DNA of 64,000 bases from NCBI RefSeq assembly GCF_020360975.1, contig NW_025408669.1:992001-1056000 (forward strand). The letters are read 5' to 3'. This document shows, in pieces, positions 55,258 through 64,000 of this stretch. Position 1 is the first letter of the stretch; each line of letters starts with the position of its first letter. Origin of the DNA: Hirsutella rhossiliensis (Eukaryota; Ascomycota; Sordariomycetes; Hypocreales; Ophiocordycipitaceae). The notes under the pieces are model-generated. The model did not search any database, was not told where the DNA came from, and saw nothing but the letters and a program-made list of their open reading frames with translations. The position numbers and the translations under genes are program-made.

Positions 55258-55371
55258 GAGAAAGAGAAAGGGGAGGGGAGTGAAGAAAAGGGAAGGGAAG
55301 GGGAGGGGAGGGAAGGGGAGGGAAGGGGAGGAAGGGAAGGAAGGGAAGGGAAGACAGGAAAGGAGGGAAGG
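55258..55371. repeat. Polypurine/polypyrimidine tract
   Basis: 114 nt with only two pyrimidines (T55281, C55355), built from GGGAAGGGGA-type units; pyrimidine-only on the other strand. It partly shows mirror symmetry, a feature of triplex-forming DNA. Confidence 0.9.
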
Positions 55372-55446
55372 TAGGTCAACTCGGCATGCAAGGCAGGTGG
55401 TAACGGCAAGGAAGGCGGTGGTTGGTGGGTGGTAGTTGCACGTAGC

Positions 55447-55499
55447 AGCAGCAGCAGCAGTCCAGCAGCAGCAGTCCAGCAGCAGCAGTCCAGCAGCAA
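55447..55499. repeat. CAG trinucleotide repeats
   Basis: AGCAGCAGCAG blocks separated by TCC, three blocks in 53 bp, in non-coding sequence. Confidence 0.85.
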
Positions 55500-56105
55500 G
55501 CAATAAAGCAGCAAGCAGGCAGCCCACTCACTACCTCTGAAGGAAGCGTCAGTCGGAGCGTCAGTCGGAGACGGGCATCAACAACGTCGACAAACCCGCA
55601 GCGAATGGGGTCGAGTTGGTTGCTTGGTCTCCTCGGTTGGCCCCCGCGGACTCGCCGTTGGCAACTCGCCGAACAAGGAAGAAGAAAAGAGTCGAAAGGA
55701 AAAGGCAGATGGTTGGAAAGACTGGCGAGACGGACGAGCAGGCGGATGACGATGACGCTTTTGACAGTGGAGAGGGAGCACGGGGAAAAAAACGAAAATA
55801 GACGCAGGCAGAGCCGCCGTTCCCGCGATGCCAAAACGGGGTCCGACGCCAAGTTGAATACGGCTTCCCGAGCCTTTTTCATCAGCCCTGTCGCAGAAGA
55901 GCTCGACAGGGACCGGAGCATGGGTGTGGGACATGGGCATGGATACTCGGTACAGTACTGTACAGGCAGGCATAAGGTAGACCTGGCTGGTTGGCTGGGA
56001 CCCGGGACCTGGACCTGGACCTGGACCTGGACTGTCGATCCAGGCCTGGCATCTCGACATGGATGTACGTACAGACAGACAGACGTGCATACAGTAGGTA
56101 GGCTT

Positions 56106-56140
56106 GTAGGCCTGTAGGCCTGTAGGCCTGTAGGCCTGTA
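56106..56140. repeat. 8-bp tandem repeat
   Basis: Unit TGTAGGCC, just over four copies, exact. Confidence 0.9.
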
Positions 56141-58894
56141 TTGCAGACAGGATAAGCTGTTTGTCTTGCCGGTACGGATACTGTACAGGAGAGATGCTGT
56201 TGTGCACCACACACACGCGCGCACAACGTCTCGTCACACAGCCCCACCTGTTCAGGCGGTCCAGGATGCGGCACACGCAAACCGTTCTTTTTCCTGAAGA
56301 TTCCCCCAACAACTGACGTGTCTTTTGCCACGCCCGGAGTGCACGACCCCTGGCTTACCTCAGAGTCCAGTAGGCAACTACGGAGTACCTACAGTACTGT
56401 AGGTATGAGCCGCAGCCCTCGGGCGGGTTATGGATTCATCGCTGCAGCTACGCAGGGTACAAGCAGGAGACCGAACAGGCCCCTTTGTCAACAGCGTGAG
56501 AAGGAGTTGTCGAGACCAACAGGGCCATTTCTGGGTAGAGAGGCCAGACAGATGCAACAGGCCAGGCAAAAAAGCAAACCGTCCGGCAGTTCATTCGCTC
56601 ATTCATTCAGTTATTTGTGTGAAAGCAGAAAGGATTCCCGCAGTTGCTTTCCGTCGAATAATAATAGTAATAATAATAACATATCACGGCCCATCCAAGG
56701 CTGCTCGGCACTTGAATAATTACCCAAGTTACCTACCTGTCTACCTAGTACCTACCTAGGTACCTATCTACCTAGGATCCTGGGTAGGTACGGAGTACCT
56801 GCTCTCTTCTTACACCGCAAGTCTCCCTCTGGCTTGGGCCAGTTCCTCTACCTGGCCAGCTGGAGTCGCAGAAACTCCATCCTCCAGCCCTGCGTACTCG
56901 GTGTGCAAAGTACCCAGTACCTCCTACCATTGTCTCTTCCGCTCCACTCCGCATCGGGCCGCCCCACCGCCAATTAGGTAGACTTTGCTTCTTTCTCTCC
57001 AGCACACACAATCTTCTCATCCCGACCGACGCCTCTCGGGTCGCATCTCTGGACAGGGAAACATCAACCAGGGATCATCAAATCGCGTCATTGTCCATCT
57101 CTTTCACTCCATCCACGACATGGCCAGCCTTTGACTCGCCGGCGATCCATCAACCGAGACGCTCCAGGGGTCGACAACATGGCATCCATCGATACCTCAC
57201 CGCAGGCGCCCATCGCGGGCGATCGGACAGGCGGCACCAGAGCCAAGGACTTGGGATGCTACAGTACAGCACATGCAACAGCACCCATCCATCCAACTCC
57301 GCCACATGCATCGAGGCGCCATGACAGGTACTCCGTCTTGTACTCCGTATTGGTCGAGGCCGCCGCAAGTTCCCGTGAAGCAGCAAAGCTAGCGTCCATT
57401 GCGGCAAAAAAGCAAGGTGCTGCCGCCCCCAACCGCCTCTCATTCCTCCTCCAGCAAAGTCGCCCTCGGGGTCCCCGACGACAAGTCGTGATTTGTTGGC
57501 GTCACCTGAACCCCTGTCAGCTTCAGCCGACTTGTGCAGCCACCCCATGCTCACACGCTCAACCGTGGCACGCTAGACAACCCCGTCGAAGCTGGCTGGT
57601 CTTGCTCACCTGCCGAATCTTGATCCACTAGGTCTCGATCCAGCCGACAGACGACCTAGCTAGTCCCACGAATCGACGAGAAGCGCCATCGCCGTTCCTG
57701 GCTCCAACCTCCCCGGCCACTCTGCTGCCCTCGAGCCGCCGTCTTGTGCCAGCCGTGGGGCACCTCGTGAGACATGAGCATCATCGTCCCCCTGTTTGGC
57801 GCGCCGCATCTCCCTTGATGGCTGCTCTATCGTCTCACAATATGGTCCCAGCCGATGTCTCTGCCTCTTGAGCCGCCTCTGAATTCGGGATGAAGCCTCG
57901 CTTCTCCCTTGGTGGAGCCTGCACATGGCCGCTGGTCGAGACCTGGTGAGCTTAAACGCCCTTGGCTGCAGCCGTCCGATGACGTCCTTGGGCTCTTTTC
58001 CAAATTGTTCCTTCTTCTTGCCCCCTGCGTCCGAAATGCTAATCAGACACAGCCGTGGCAGTCATCCACAGCTCAAGCTTTCTGTCATGTCCATTCCGAC
58101 AAAGGAGGCCCCTTCTCGGCGCGAATCAATCATGGCCGCAAGACATGATGACCAAGCCTGACATCCTATTCTTCGTATAATCGCGACTACCATGGCCAAG
58201 TAGAGCCAAGACCCCACTGTTAGCTTTATTAGCTCACGCTCGTGGCTCACGCTCGTGGCTCACGCCCCTCCGCTCCAGTGGCGAGTGTCAAGTTGAGCCC
58301 GTGCACGCCACGCCGATGCCACCTCCGCCAGCTTCCAACGACACACTTTTCGAAAGTGCCGGCTGCGGGAAGCTGGGTGACCGTCCTGTGGCTTGAAATC
58401 AGTGCTCAGCTAGTTGTCCCGTGGGGAGGGAGCATGAAATCAATCTAAAGATGCAAGCTGCGGCCTCATCAGACCTGCAGCATCGGCAAGTGGACTAGAG
58501 TGGGATGATTTTCATTTCGCCACCTCTACCCTTGAACGGTGACTGGCTGGATTGTTGCTGTCCTGAGAAGCCTCGGACACTATTTCTCTCGGGCATGGTG
58601 GAGCAAGCTGCGATGCGTCTCCTGGGGACGGGCGCTGGATTGCGTGCCCGTGGCCTGCGTCGCTCTCTTCGGCGCATGGCCTGCAAGAAGTCTTGAGGCG
58701 GCGAAGAGGTGATTTCTCGGGCATTTGTCTGTGTGATGGAGCAGAACAAATGCTCCCCTCCCTCTGCTTGTCTTGCGTCAGATTCGCGGTGCCCGTTTAT
58801 CACGTCAGAGTACCCTGATGGGGGTTGAACCAGACGCGTGCCCGTCAATTTCCAGACGGAAATCCCTCGCAGGCCACGAGACGTGTGGATGTCA

Positions 58895-60527
58895 TGGTGC
58901 CAATGGCTTCATTTGGTTTGGGTCTTGTTTGCCATCCGACTCACACTTGCCAGCGAGTTTGACGGAATCACAGAGGAGCAAACGCAGCCTGACGAGAATA
59001 CGACCCAGGATACTCCTGTTCAACCAGACCTTTCTGCTCGTCAGTGGTCTCTTGCTTGGCAATGTTCTCCAGCATCTTCATTTCTATAAAGGGCTGAGCT
59101 TTTGCGGCAATGTCTCTTTGCAGATGTTCCAACACGAGCCCAACTCTCAACCCTCGTCTTGCCATCTTCTGGTCCAAGTGACTGTATTTTGAGCTCCCCG
59201 TCTTTCCCGAGTGCGGTCGCCATGCAGCCCCGGGATCAGCAGCCGTCGGTGCTCGCGCGGCTTACGGGCCATAATGGCGAGGCCATATCCTCTCGAGAGG
59301 ACCTTTGTGGCTGGGTCTCTGGGAGGCCGGGTAGCAACCCTTTTGACCTGTCCCCGGGGGAAGACGGAGGAGAGTTGACTGAGAGTTCTAGAACATCCGC
59401 TTACTTGCCACCCGGGCCAGAGATGCGCGGTTGACGCGGCCCGTAGCCTCGTCGGCTGCTGCTGGCGTGTTGCCGGCGGGGCATGTCGTCTCTCGACGCG
59501 ATGCGTGGAAGACTGGCGTGGCCTCGGCGTGCGAGACGGCGGCGGCGATGCCGCGAGCAGCCTGGATCTAGTCTGGTCAGTCAGTGTCCCGTCGGACAAG
59601 TAGAAACAAAACAAAAAAGAAACAACAACAACAAATACACAGGACAGAGGGCATGGCCCGATGCTGGGGCTTGGTAAGGCAAAATGGGGGGTAACGGCTG
59701 AAATGAAGCTTTATCTTGACTGGGCCTAGCAAAAGCTGACAGCTCAGAAAACTAAATTGACGGCAGTAACCAAGGCGCGGCCCCTTACTGCAAGACTGAC
59801 GTGTTCGGCGACGATCCGACCCTCGGGGGCTTTTCGCTCTTGGTCTGCGGCACCGACAGGGTTGCCGAGACGGTCCTGCGATACACGGCGGCCTCGACCG
59901 ACGGCGAGCCGACGGCGTCTCCCAAGGCCAGCGAGTCGCCCTCCTTGCCCGCGCCGACTCGCGATCTCTCCGGGCCCTCTGCGTCTGCCCATTCGAGGTC
60001 ATCGACGTCCTCTCCCTCTGCCTCGTCTGGGCCATCTACCTCTTCTTCCTCGTCTCGTTCCTCGCCTCTTGTTTCTCCCTCTTCAACTTTGGCCTCTACT
60101 TCTCTCTCCTCGTCTTTGGCCTCTACCTCTCCCTCTTCAACTTCGGCCTCTACGTTTCCCAACTCTTCGCCGGCTCCTGGCCCTCCGTCCTCTGCCCCTC
60201 CGTCCTTTGCACCTCCCTCGCCTTGGACCATCCCAGGGGTCATTCTGGGCAGCATCGGTCAGTTCCGCTTCGTGAGAAGAGGGCCCGGAGAGCCAAACAC
60301 GCTCTAACACGGATGAATTTGCCGCCTTAGGGGGTTCAGTAATCATCATAACCACCCTCTGGCTCGCTTGGAAATTGGCCAGAGGCTGTAGAGCAAGGAT
60401 GCTGAAAAGGTCCGCCAAGGCGCCTCGCGAGAAACGGCAGTCCCATGCGTCGGGGGCTGACACCCCGGGAGCGGGCACCTCGGGGGCGGGCACCTCGGGC
60501 GAAGCGGGTACACAGACGGACGCCTAG
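58895..60527 (+). CDS. Probable secreted single-pass membrane protein, exon structure incomplete
   Basis: Three coding blocks in a row look like one gene. (1) 58895 onward: MSWCQWLHLVWVLFAIRLTL is a convincing signal peptide, followed by an acidic Thr-rich stretch. (2) 59102-59434: LVLPSSGPSDCILSSPSFPS, LARLTGHNGEAISSREDLCG. Blocks 1 and 2 join in phase if GTCAGT near 59040 pairs with TTTGCAG at 59122. (3) 59767-60257 joined to 60331-60527 (intron 73 bp, phase 1): NQGAAPYCKTDVFGDDPTLG, LLVCGTDRVAETVLRYTAAS, a Ser/Thr/Pro-rich stalk of about 100 residues, then IPGVILGSIG-GSVIITTLWL as membrane helix and a basic tail ending GTQTDA. I could not find an in-phase intron joining blocks 2 and 3. The architecture suggests a glycosylated cell-surface protein; function unknown. 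Confidence 0.45.
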
Positions 60528-60659
60528 TCCACCATGACGAGAGTGCCAGAGACGGCGAGTCGGCTCGTATGATTGTTGCGAACGTGGACAAGGGAAGGGG
60601 CCTTTCACGGGGTGGGATTGGGAGCGCCATTTCACGGGAGCTTTGTGTGTTCGCGACAT

Positions 60660-61436
60660 CTATGTAGGAAATTGACTACTCTGCTCGCTGGCTGGTCTGG
60701 CAGTCTCGGGGGGGGCCTCTTGCTCGAGTGCCTTTACAATCAGGGACCGTGCCTTGTCGCTCAGCCGCATGGCGAGGGCCAGCTCCCTCCCGGGCTCGGA
60801 CATCTTGGCCCACGTTTTTCTCAAGATGGTGATGAGCTTGGCCTCGTCCATGTCGGCCTTGGCCTCGAAGTCATCAAAGTGGTCGTCGAGGAAGACGAGG
60901 CAGGCCACGTCCTCGAGCACTTGCGTGTCCGGGTCGGTGGCGAGGCCGTCTTTGCGAATCAGGGCGGCGACGCGGTCGCGGGACGACGGGGCGATGGGGG
61001 GCTCGATGGCAGGGTCGGCGAGCAAGAGGGCGACATTTGCGGCGGCCTGGGCCTTCTGCTTGGCTCGCCAGGTCAGGTAGCCGGAGCGGGTCATGGGGTA
61101 GGTGGAACGGGGGAGCTGCCATCTGTGAGGTCACGGGAGTCTCTCTTGTCAGACTTATTGTGTTGAATACGTGCCGAGGAGAGATGAGGTGGATCAAGAC
61201 CTTTTAAAGTGCTGGGCTCGACAGGCGAGCTGGAGCTCGGGCGAGGCCGTGGGACATCGGGCGTGGAGCCAGGTGGTCATGCCGCGGGCGTAGTGAAGCT
61301 CGCGAGGGACGGGGGAGGAGGCGGCGGAGGCTGTGGTGGTGTCGGGGTCCTGCGAGTGGGCGCTGTCGATGAGGTCGAGGGCCTGCAGGTACGAGGGCGG
61401 CAGGGACATGGCGGTGGACGGCGTTGGCTGTGGCAT
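60660..61436 (-). CDS. DUF4202 domain protein
   Basis: Complement of 61201-61436 and 60660-61122, intron 78 bp in phase 2; 232 aa, or 224 aa from the inner Met at 61409 (MSLPPSYLQAL). Motifs: ALDLIDSAHSQDPDT, LHYARGMTTWLHARCPTASP, LQLACRAQHFKRWQLPRSTY, GYLTWRAKQKAQAAANV, then VLEDVACLVFLDDHFDDFEA and ITILRKTWAKMSEPGREL. This His/Arg/Asp pattern is the DUF4202 family, found in fungi and bacteria, of unknown function; the conserved LACRAQH and FLDDHFDDF blocks resemble metal-binding helical folds, but that is only my impression. About 130 bp separate its 3' end from the plus-strand gene to the left, so the two converge. Confidence 0.83.
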
Positions 61437-61645
61437 GAGGTCGGTGATGGGAGGCTGGTGATGTGAGGTTGGTGATGCGAGGCTGTGGCAGAGGCAGAGA
61501 GGGGTGAGTGAGGGAGGACATCAGGACACTGGGAATGAGTCAGCCGTTGCCACCTCCTTCCAGAGGACGAACTGTCAAGCTCGACACGCTCGAATTCAAT
61601 GGCCGGCCGTCTGCGTCGTCGTCTTGGGGTGTGCGCTTCTTATCC

Positions 61646-61704
<59 letters not shown>

Positions 61705-62388
61705 GGCTCTCAAGTCTCAACCGAGGCAGCAGTGAATCGCCGGATGAATCACGAGTGAATCAACCCCCCGTCTCCAGTCACCGCCCTTCCACGGCAGTCT
61801 TTATCCACGGCCTCATGGCTCGACTCGCCAATTCACTGTGCGGCGGCGGGAACCGAGGGCAGGGGGCCCGAGTGTTTGCTGCTGCTGCTGGCAGCCCGGA
61901 CAGCTGGCAGACGGGCGAGTGGACAGGCGGCCTCTGGAGCCCGAACAGCAACAACCGTGTCATGTGAGTCGACTCTGTTGCAATGCCTTTCCCCCCCTTT
62001 CTTCCCCTTCTTCCTCTCTTCCTCCTTTTTCTTCACAGCAACAACATCTCCCATCGCACACATCTGCCAGGCCACGCCCATCAGCGCCTCCACTCGACGA
62101 GCCTCATCCCACTGCTGGAGCCTGGAGCTGTCTCTTCTTGGACTCCCGCCCACCCATTGCTTGCGCAGTCTGTGTGCCTGCGAAACAAGGTCCAAAGCCT
62201 CATCGTCAGTTGGGGCCTGCCCTGTCTTTGCCCAGACACACCCTTGCAAGAATGATGAATCCTGCACCCTTCTCTCCTACACCCTCTCACCTACACAACG
62301 CGCCGCACATTCATCCCTCCACCTCGTCCGTCTACAACGCCCTCCTCTCCGGCCTTCCCTAGCTAACATCCTCGCGCCTCGTCTAGTC
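61437..62388. other. Divergent promoter region with CT microsatellite
   Basis: 950 bp between the DUF4202 gene and the Myb gene. It holds a (CT)n tract (61650-61700) and a pyrimidine-rich leader (61980-62040) before the Myb start. The Myb frame is open upstream to 61876, but that part looks like leader, not protein. Confidence 0.5.
61650..61700. repeat. CT microsatellite
   Basis: About 25 uninterrupted CT dinucleotides. Confidence 0.95.
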
Positions 62389-63975
62389 ATGGCGCCTCAG
62401 GATGGGCAGGATTCTGCCGACAGCAACAGCGAGGCCACCACAACAGACACCGCCGCCTTGCAACATGCTCCCGCCAACGCGGCTCGCGGTCAGGCGTCAC
62501 CCGTTCCTCCCCGCACGAGGAAACGGTTGAGGGTGAGATTCTCTGCTGACACTTTGGTCTTGGAACCAGACGCCACCTCGGCCAACTCTCGTAACCAGGG
62601 AACCTCTGACGCTGCTTCCACCGACGCAAACTCGGCCTCTCAAGCCGAATCCTCTGGCGAGTCCGGCCCTGCCTGCCTCAAAATGACAAGGAATGACCTT
62701 CCCAAGCGCCCATGCCTCAAGAACGCAAAATGCCTCAAGCATAGCCCCTGCTTGAAGAATACGACAAAAGACGGCGGTGGCGAGTCTCTCGCGACCACAG
62801 ATTGCCAGACCGACACGACAGACAGCTCCGCCGCAAAGCCAAGTCTCAAGTCTCGAGGGCCGACTGAGAGAGCCAAGGCGTCCGAGGCAGACTCGTCCAT
62901 GCCCAGCAGCTCTGGGGGTGGGAGCGGCAGCGAGCTCGAGGTCTCCGAAAGGATCGACGACGCTTCTACGGATGCTAGTACGCCGGGGGCAGATTCGTCC
63001 AAAGGAGACTCGTCTGACGAACAAGGGCCGAGGGCCGCGACGGACAAGTCCGCCGGCGCGAGCTCCGCCGATAGTGGAGGTTGGTCCATCTCCGAGGATT
63101 GCCTCCTCAGGTCCATGAAAGAATCAAAGGATAACCTGCCGTGGGCCGACATTGGAACTGCTCTCGGCCGCACCAAGAACGACGTCAGGGCCCGCTGGGT
63201 AGTTATTAGAGACCAGCCGGCCCAATTCGCATATAGTGAGGAGGCTAGCGGCGAGGAGCAGGAGAGCTCGATTCAGCAGAGTCCAGGCACGTCGAAGCCC
63301 TCCAAGAAGCCGGCCAAGGCCCCAGATGAGACTCCCAGCGCCGTCAGCGACGAGTCCCAGGCCGCATCGGAACCCGCCAAGAACGCAAAGAGTAAAGGAA
63401 AGGGCAAGGCCGCCGCTCCGACAAAGTGGCACAAGGGGCAACGCAACGACAAGGTGGCCATGGAGAACAAGTCTGCCCGCTCAAAGGCCGCCGAGGCCAA
63501 CGAGCGTGAGCGCGACATTCTCTCGGGCGAGGAGGCGTCGTCCGAGTCGTCGGGCCCCCTGGGCGACGAGGAAGACGACGACGACGATGATGACGACGCC
63601 GGCGGCCTCCACTATGGCTGGCCCGAGTCGAAGTGCCAGGACGTGCGATACCTGCGCAACCACGTCTACCCGGAGCTCTATCCCGGCATGATCCAGCCGG
63701 AGCCCGACGAGTTCTTTGGCGAGCACGACTGCGCCGTCCTCGCTGCCGTCGACAGCAAGTACAAGCGGTCGCGGTGGCTCGAGATGCAGGCCAACTTTTA
63801 CAACGTCACGGGACGCATGGTGCCACTGTACCTCATCCGTGACAAATGCGAGCGCGCCGAGCGCGAGAGTGCCGAGCGCGAGCAGCCGTCGTCGCGCGCC
63901 GGCGGGCGCTGGCAACGCGTCGAGAGCTGGGTCGACGGGGTCCAGGACGGGGACCTCGAGGACCCGGCTCTCTGA
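62389..63975 (+). CDS. Myb/SANT-like domain protein with Cys-Leu-Lys repeats
   Basis: Single exon from the ATG at 62389, 528 aa. Disordered Ser/Asp-rich N-terminus with a basic patch RTRKRLRVRFSADTLVLEPD; then a cluster CLK at residues 96, 109, 115 and 121 (RPCLKNAKCLKHSPCLKN). One Myb/SANT repeat lies at residues 232-270: WSISEDCLLRSMKESKDNLP, WADIGTALGRTKNDVRARW. A basic stretch (SKGKGKAAAPTKWHKGQR) follows, then an acidic run of aspartates (DEEDDDDDDDD), and a conserved C-terminal block YGWPESKCQDVRYLRNHVYP, FGEHDCAVLAAVDSKYKRSR, WLEMQANFYNVTGRMVPLYL. It is probably a nuclear DNA- or histone-binding protein; target unknown. The whole N-terminal part is in one frame without introns. Confidence 0.8.
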   Translation: MAPQDGQDSADSNSEATTTDTAALQHAPANAARGQASPVPPRTRKRLRVRFSADTLVLEPDATSANSRNQGTSDAASTDANSASQAESSGESGPACLKMTRNDLPKRPCLKNAKCLKHSPCLKNTTKDGGGESLATTDCQTDTTDSSAAKPSLKSRGPTERAKASEADSSMPSSSGGGSGSELEVSERIDDASTDASTPGADSSKGDSSDEQGPRAATDKSAGASSADSGGWSISEDCLLRSMKESKDNLPWADIGTALGRTKNDVRARWVVIRDQPAQFAYSEEASGEEQESSIQQSPGTSKPSKKPAKAPDETPSAVSDESQAASEPAKNAKSKGKGKAAAPTKWHKGQRNDKVAMENKSARSKAAEANERERDILSGEEASSESSGPLGDEEDDDDDDDDAGGLHYGWPESKCQDVRYLRNHVYPELYPGMIQPEPDEFFGEHDCAVLAAVDSKYKRSRWLEMQANFYNVTGRMVPLYLIRDKCERAERESAEREQPSSRAGGRWQRVESWVDGVQDGDLEDPAL

Positions 63976-64000
63976 GCGCGTCTTGTTTTCCTTTCTTTCA

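Larger units (their letters stand above)
54919..58894. other. 4-kb repeat-rich gene-free region
   Basis: No protein recognised. It contains a 114-nt polypurine tract, CAG-type repeats, a CTGGAC repeat (56007-56031), an 8-bp TGTAGGCC repeat, TAA repeats (56660-56680), and TACGGAGTA/GGTACCTA motifs (56379-56800, 57341). Longer open frames on either strand are low-complexity. From 57.1 to 58.9 kb the sequence is less repetitive but still lacks a gene I can support. Confidence 0.55.

Noticed and set aside
55376..56331. Overlapping minus-strand frames of 149-282 codons
   Set aside because: They run through microsatellites and TGTAGGCC/CTGGAC repeats; composition is repeat-driven.
61876..62388. 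In-frame extension upstream of the Myb protein
   Set aside because: Low-complexity leader translation (Ser/Pro/Phe from CT-rich DNA); the ATG at 62389 is a better start.

Overview
The window is chromosomal DNA of a filamentous ascomycete. Genes are GC-rich and broken by short introns of about 45-110 bp, with GT-AG ends and CTRAY-type branch sites. Markers such as an eisosome protein, COMPASS SET1, EMC2, BIG1 and a Pth11-type rhodopsin-domain protein all point to Pezizomycotina. Protein similarity and the intergenic TAGGTACC and TACGGAGTA motifs suggest Sordariomycetes, most likely Hypocreales. The species cannot be fixed by eye. I see no virus, plasmid, CRISPR array or intact transposon. All exon coordinates were worked out by hand from splice sites and reading-frame continuity.

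Layout. 0-10 kb is accessory-like: the 3' end of an aspartic protease, 3.2 kb without a recognisable gene, a secreted GH5 endoglycoceramidase-like enzyme (-), a PD-(D/E)XK-like protein with a broken frame (+), then the CoA-synthesis gene CAB4 (-). 10-20 kb holds an Sfk1/Frag1 membrane protein (+), eisosome protein 1 (-), a tyrosine phosphatase (+), the tRNA m3C methyltransferase TRM140 (-) and EMC2 (+). 20-26 kb has a 3.5 kb gene-free leader before a coiled-coil protein with a C-terminal ubiquitin-like domain (+). 26.5-32 kb has COQ10 (-), a seven-TM rhodopsin-domain protein (-) and a gene-poor island with tandem repeats and a possible solo LTR.

32-53 kb is a dense housekeeping block: AP-3 delta (+), an F-BAR/DEP/RhoGAP protein of the Rgd2/Rga8 type (-), mitochondrial uS13m (-), ER cyclophilin (+), TRM112 (+), BIG1 (-), RRP17 (+), tropomyosin (-), an unnamed conserved protein with D-box-like features (+) and SET1 (+). 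53-64 kb has an Ilp-like conserved protein (-), about 4 kb of simple repeats, fragments of a probable single-pass surface protein (+), a DUF4202 protein (-) and a Myb/SANT protein with repeated Cys-Leu-Lys motifs (+).

The genes are mostly independent housekeeping functions, not one pathway. Loose themes are the secretory pathway and membranes (EMC2, BIG1, ER cyclophilin, AP-3, eisosome, Sfk1), translation and ribosome assembly (TRM140, TRM112, RRP17, uS13m) and actin or polarity (tropomyosin, Rgd2-like). The most notable observations are an ER cyclophilin with two mutually exclusive C-termini (soluble ending HVEL, or membrane-anchored), three genes whose first coding exon is only 2, 3 or 5 nt (one intron splits the ATG), and the two degenerate or incompletely resolved genes.
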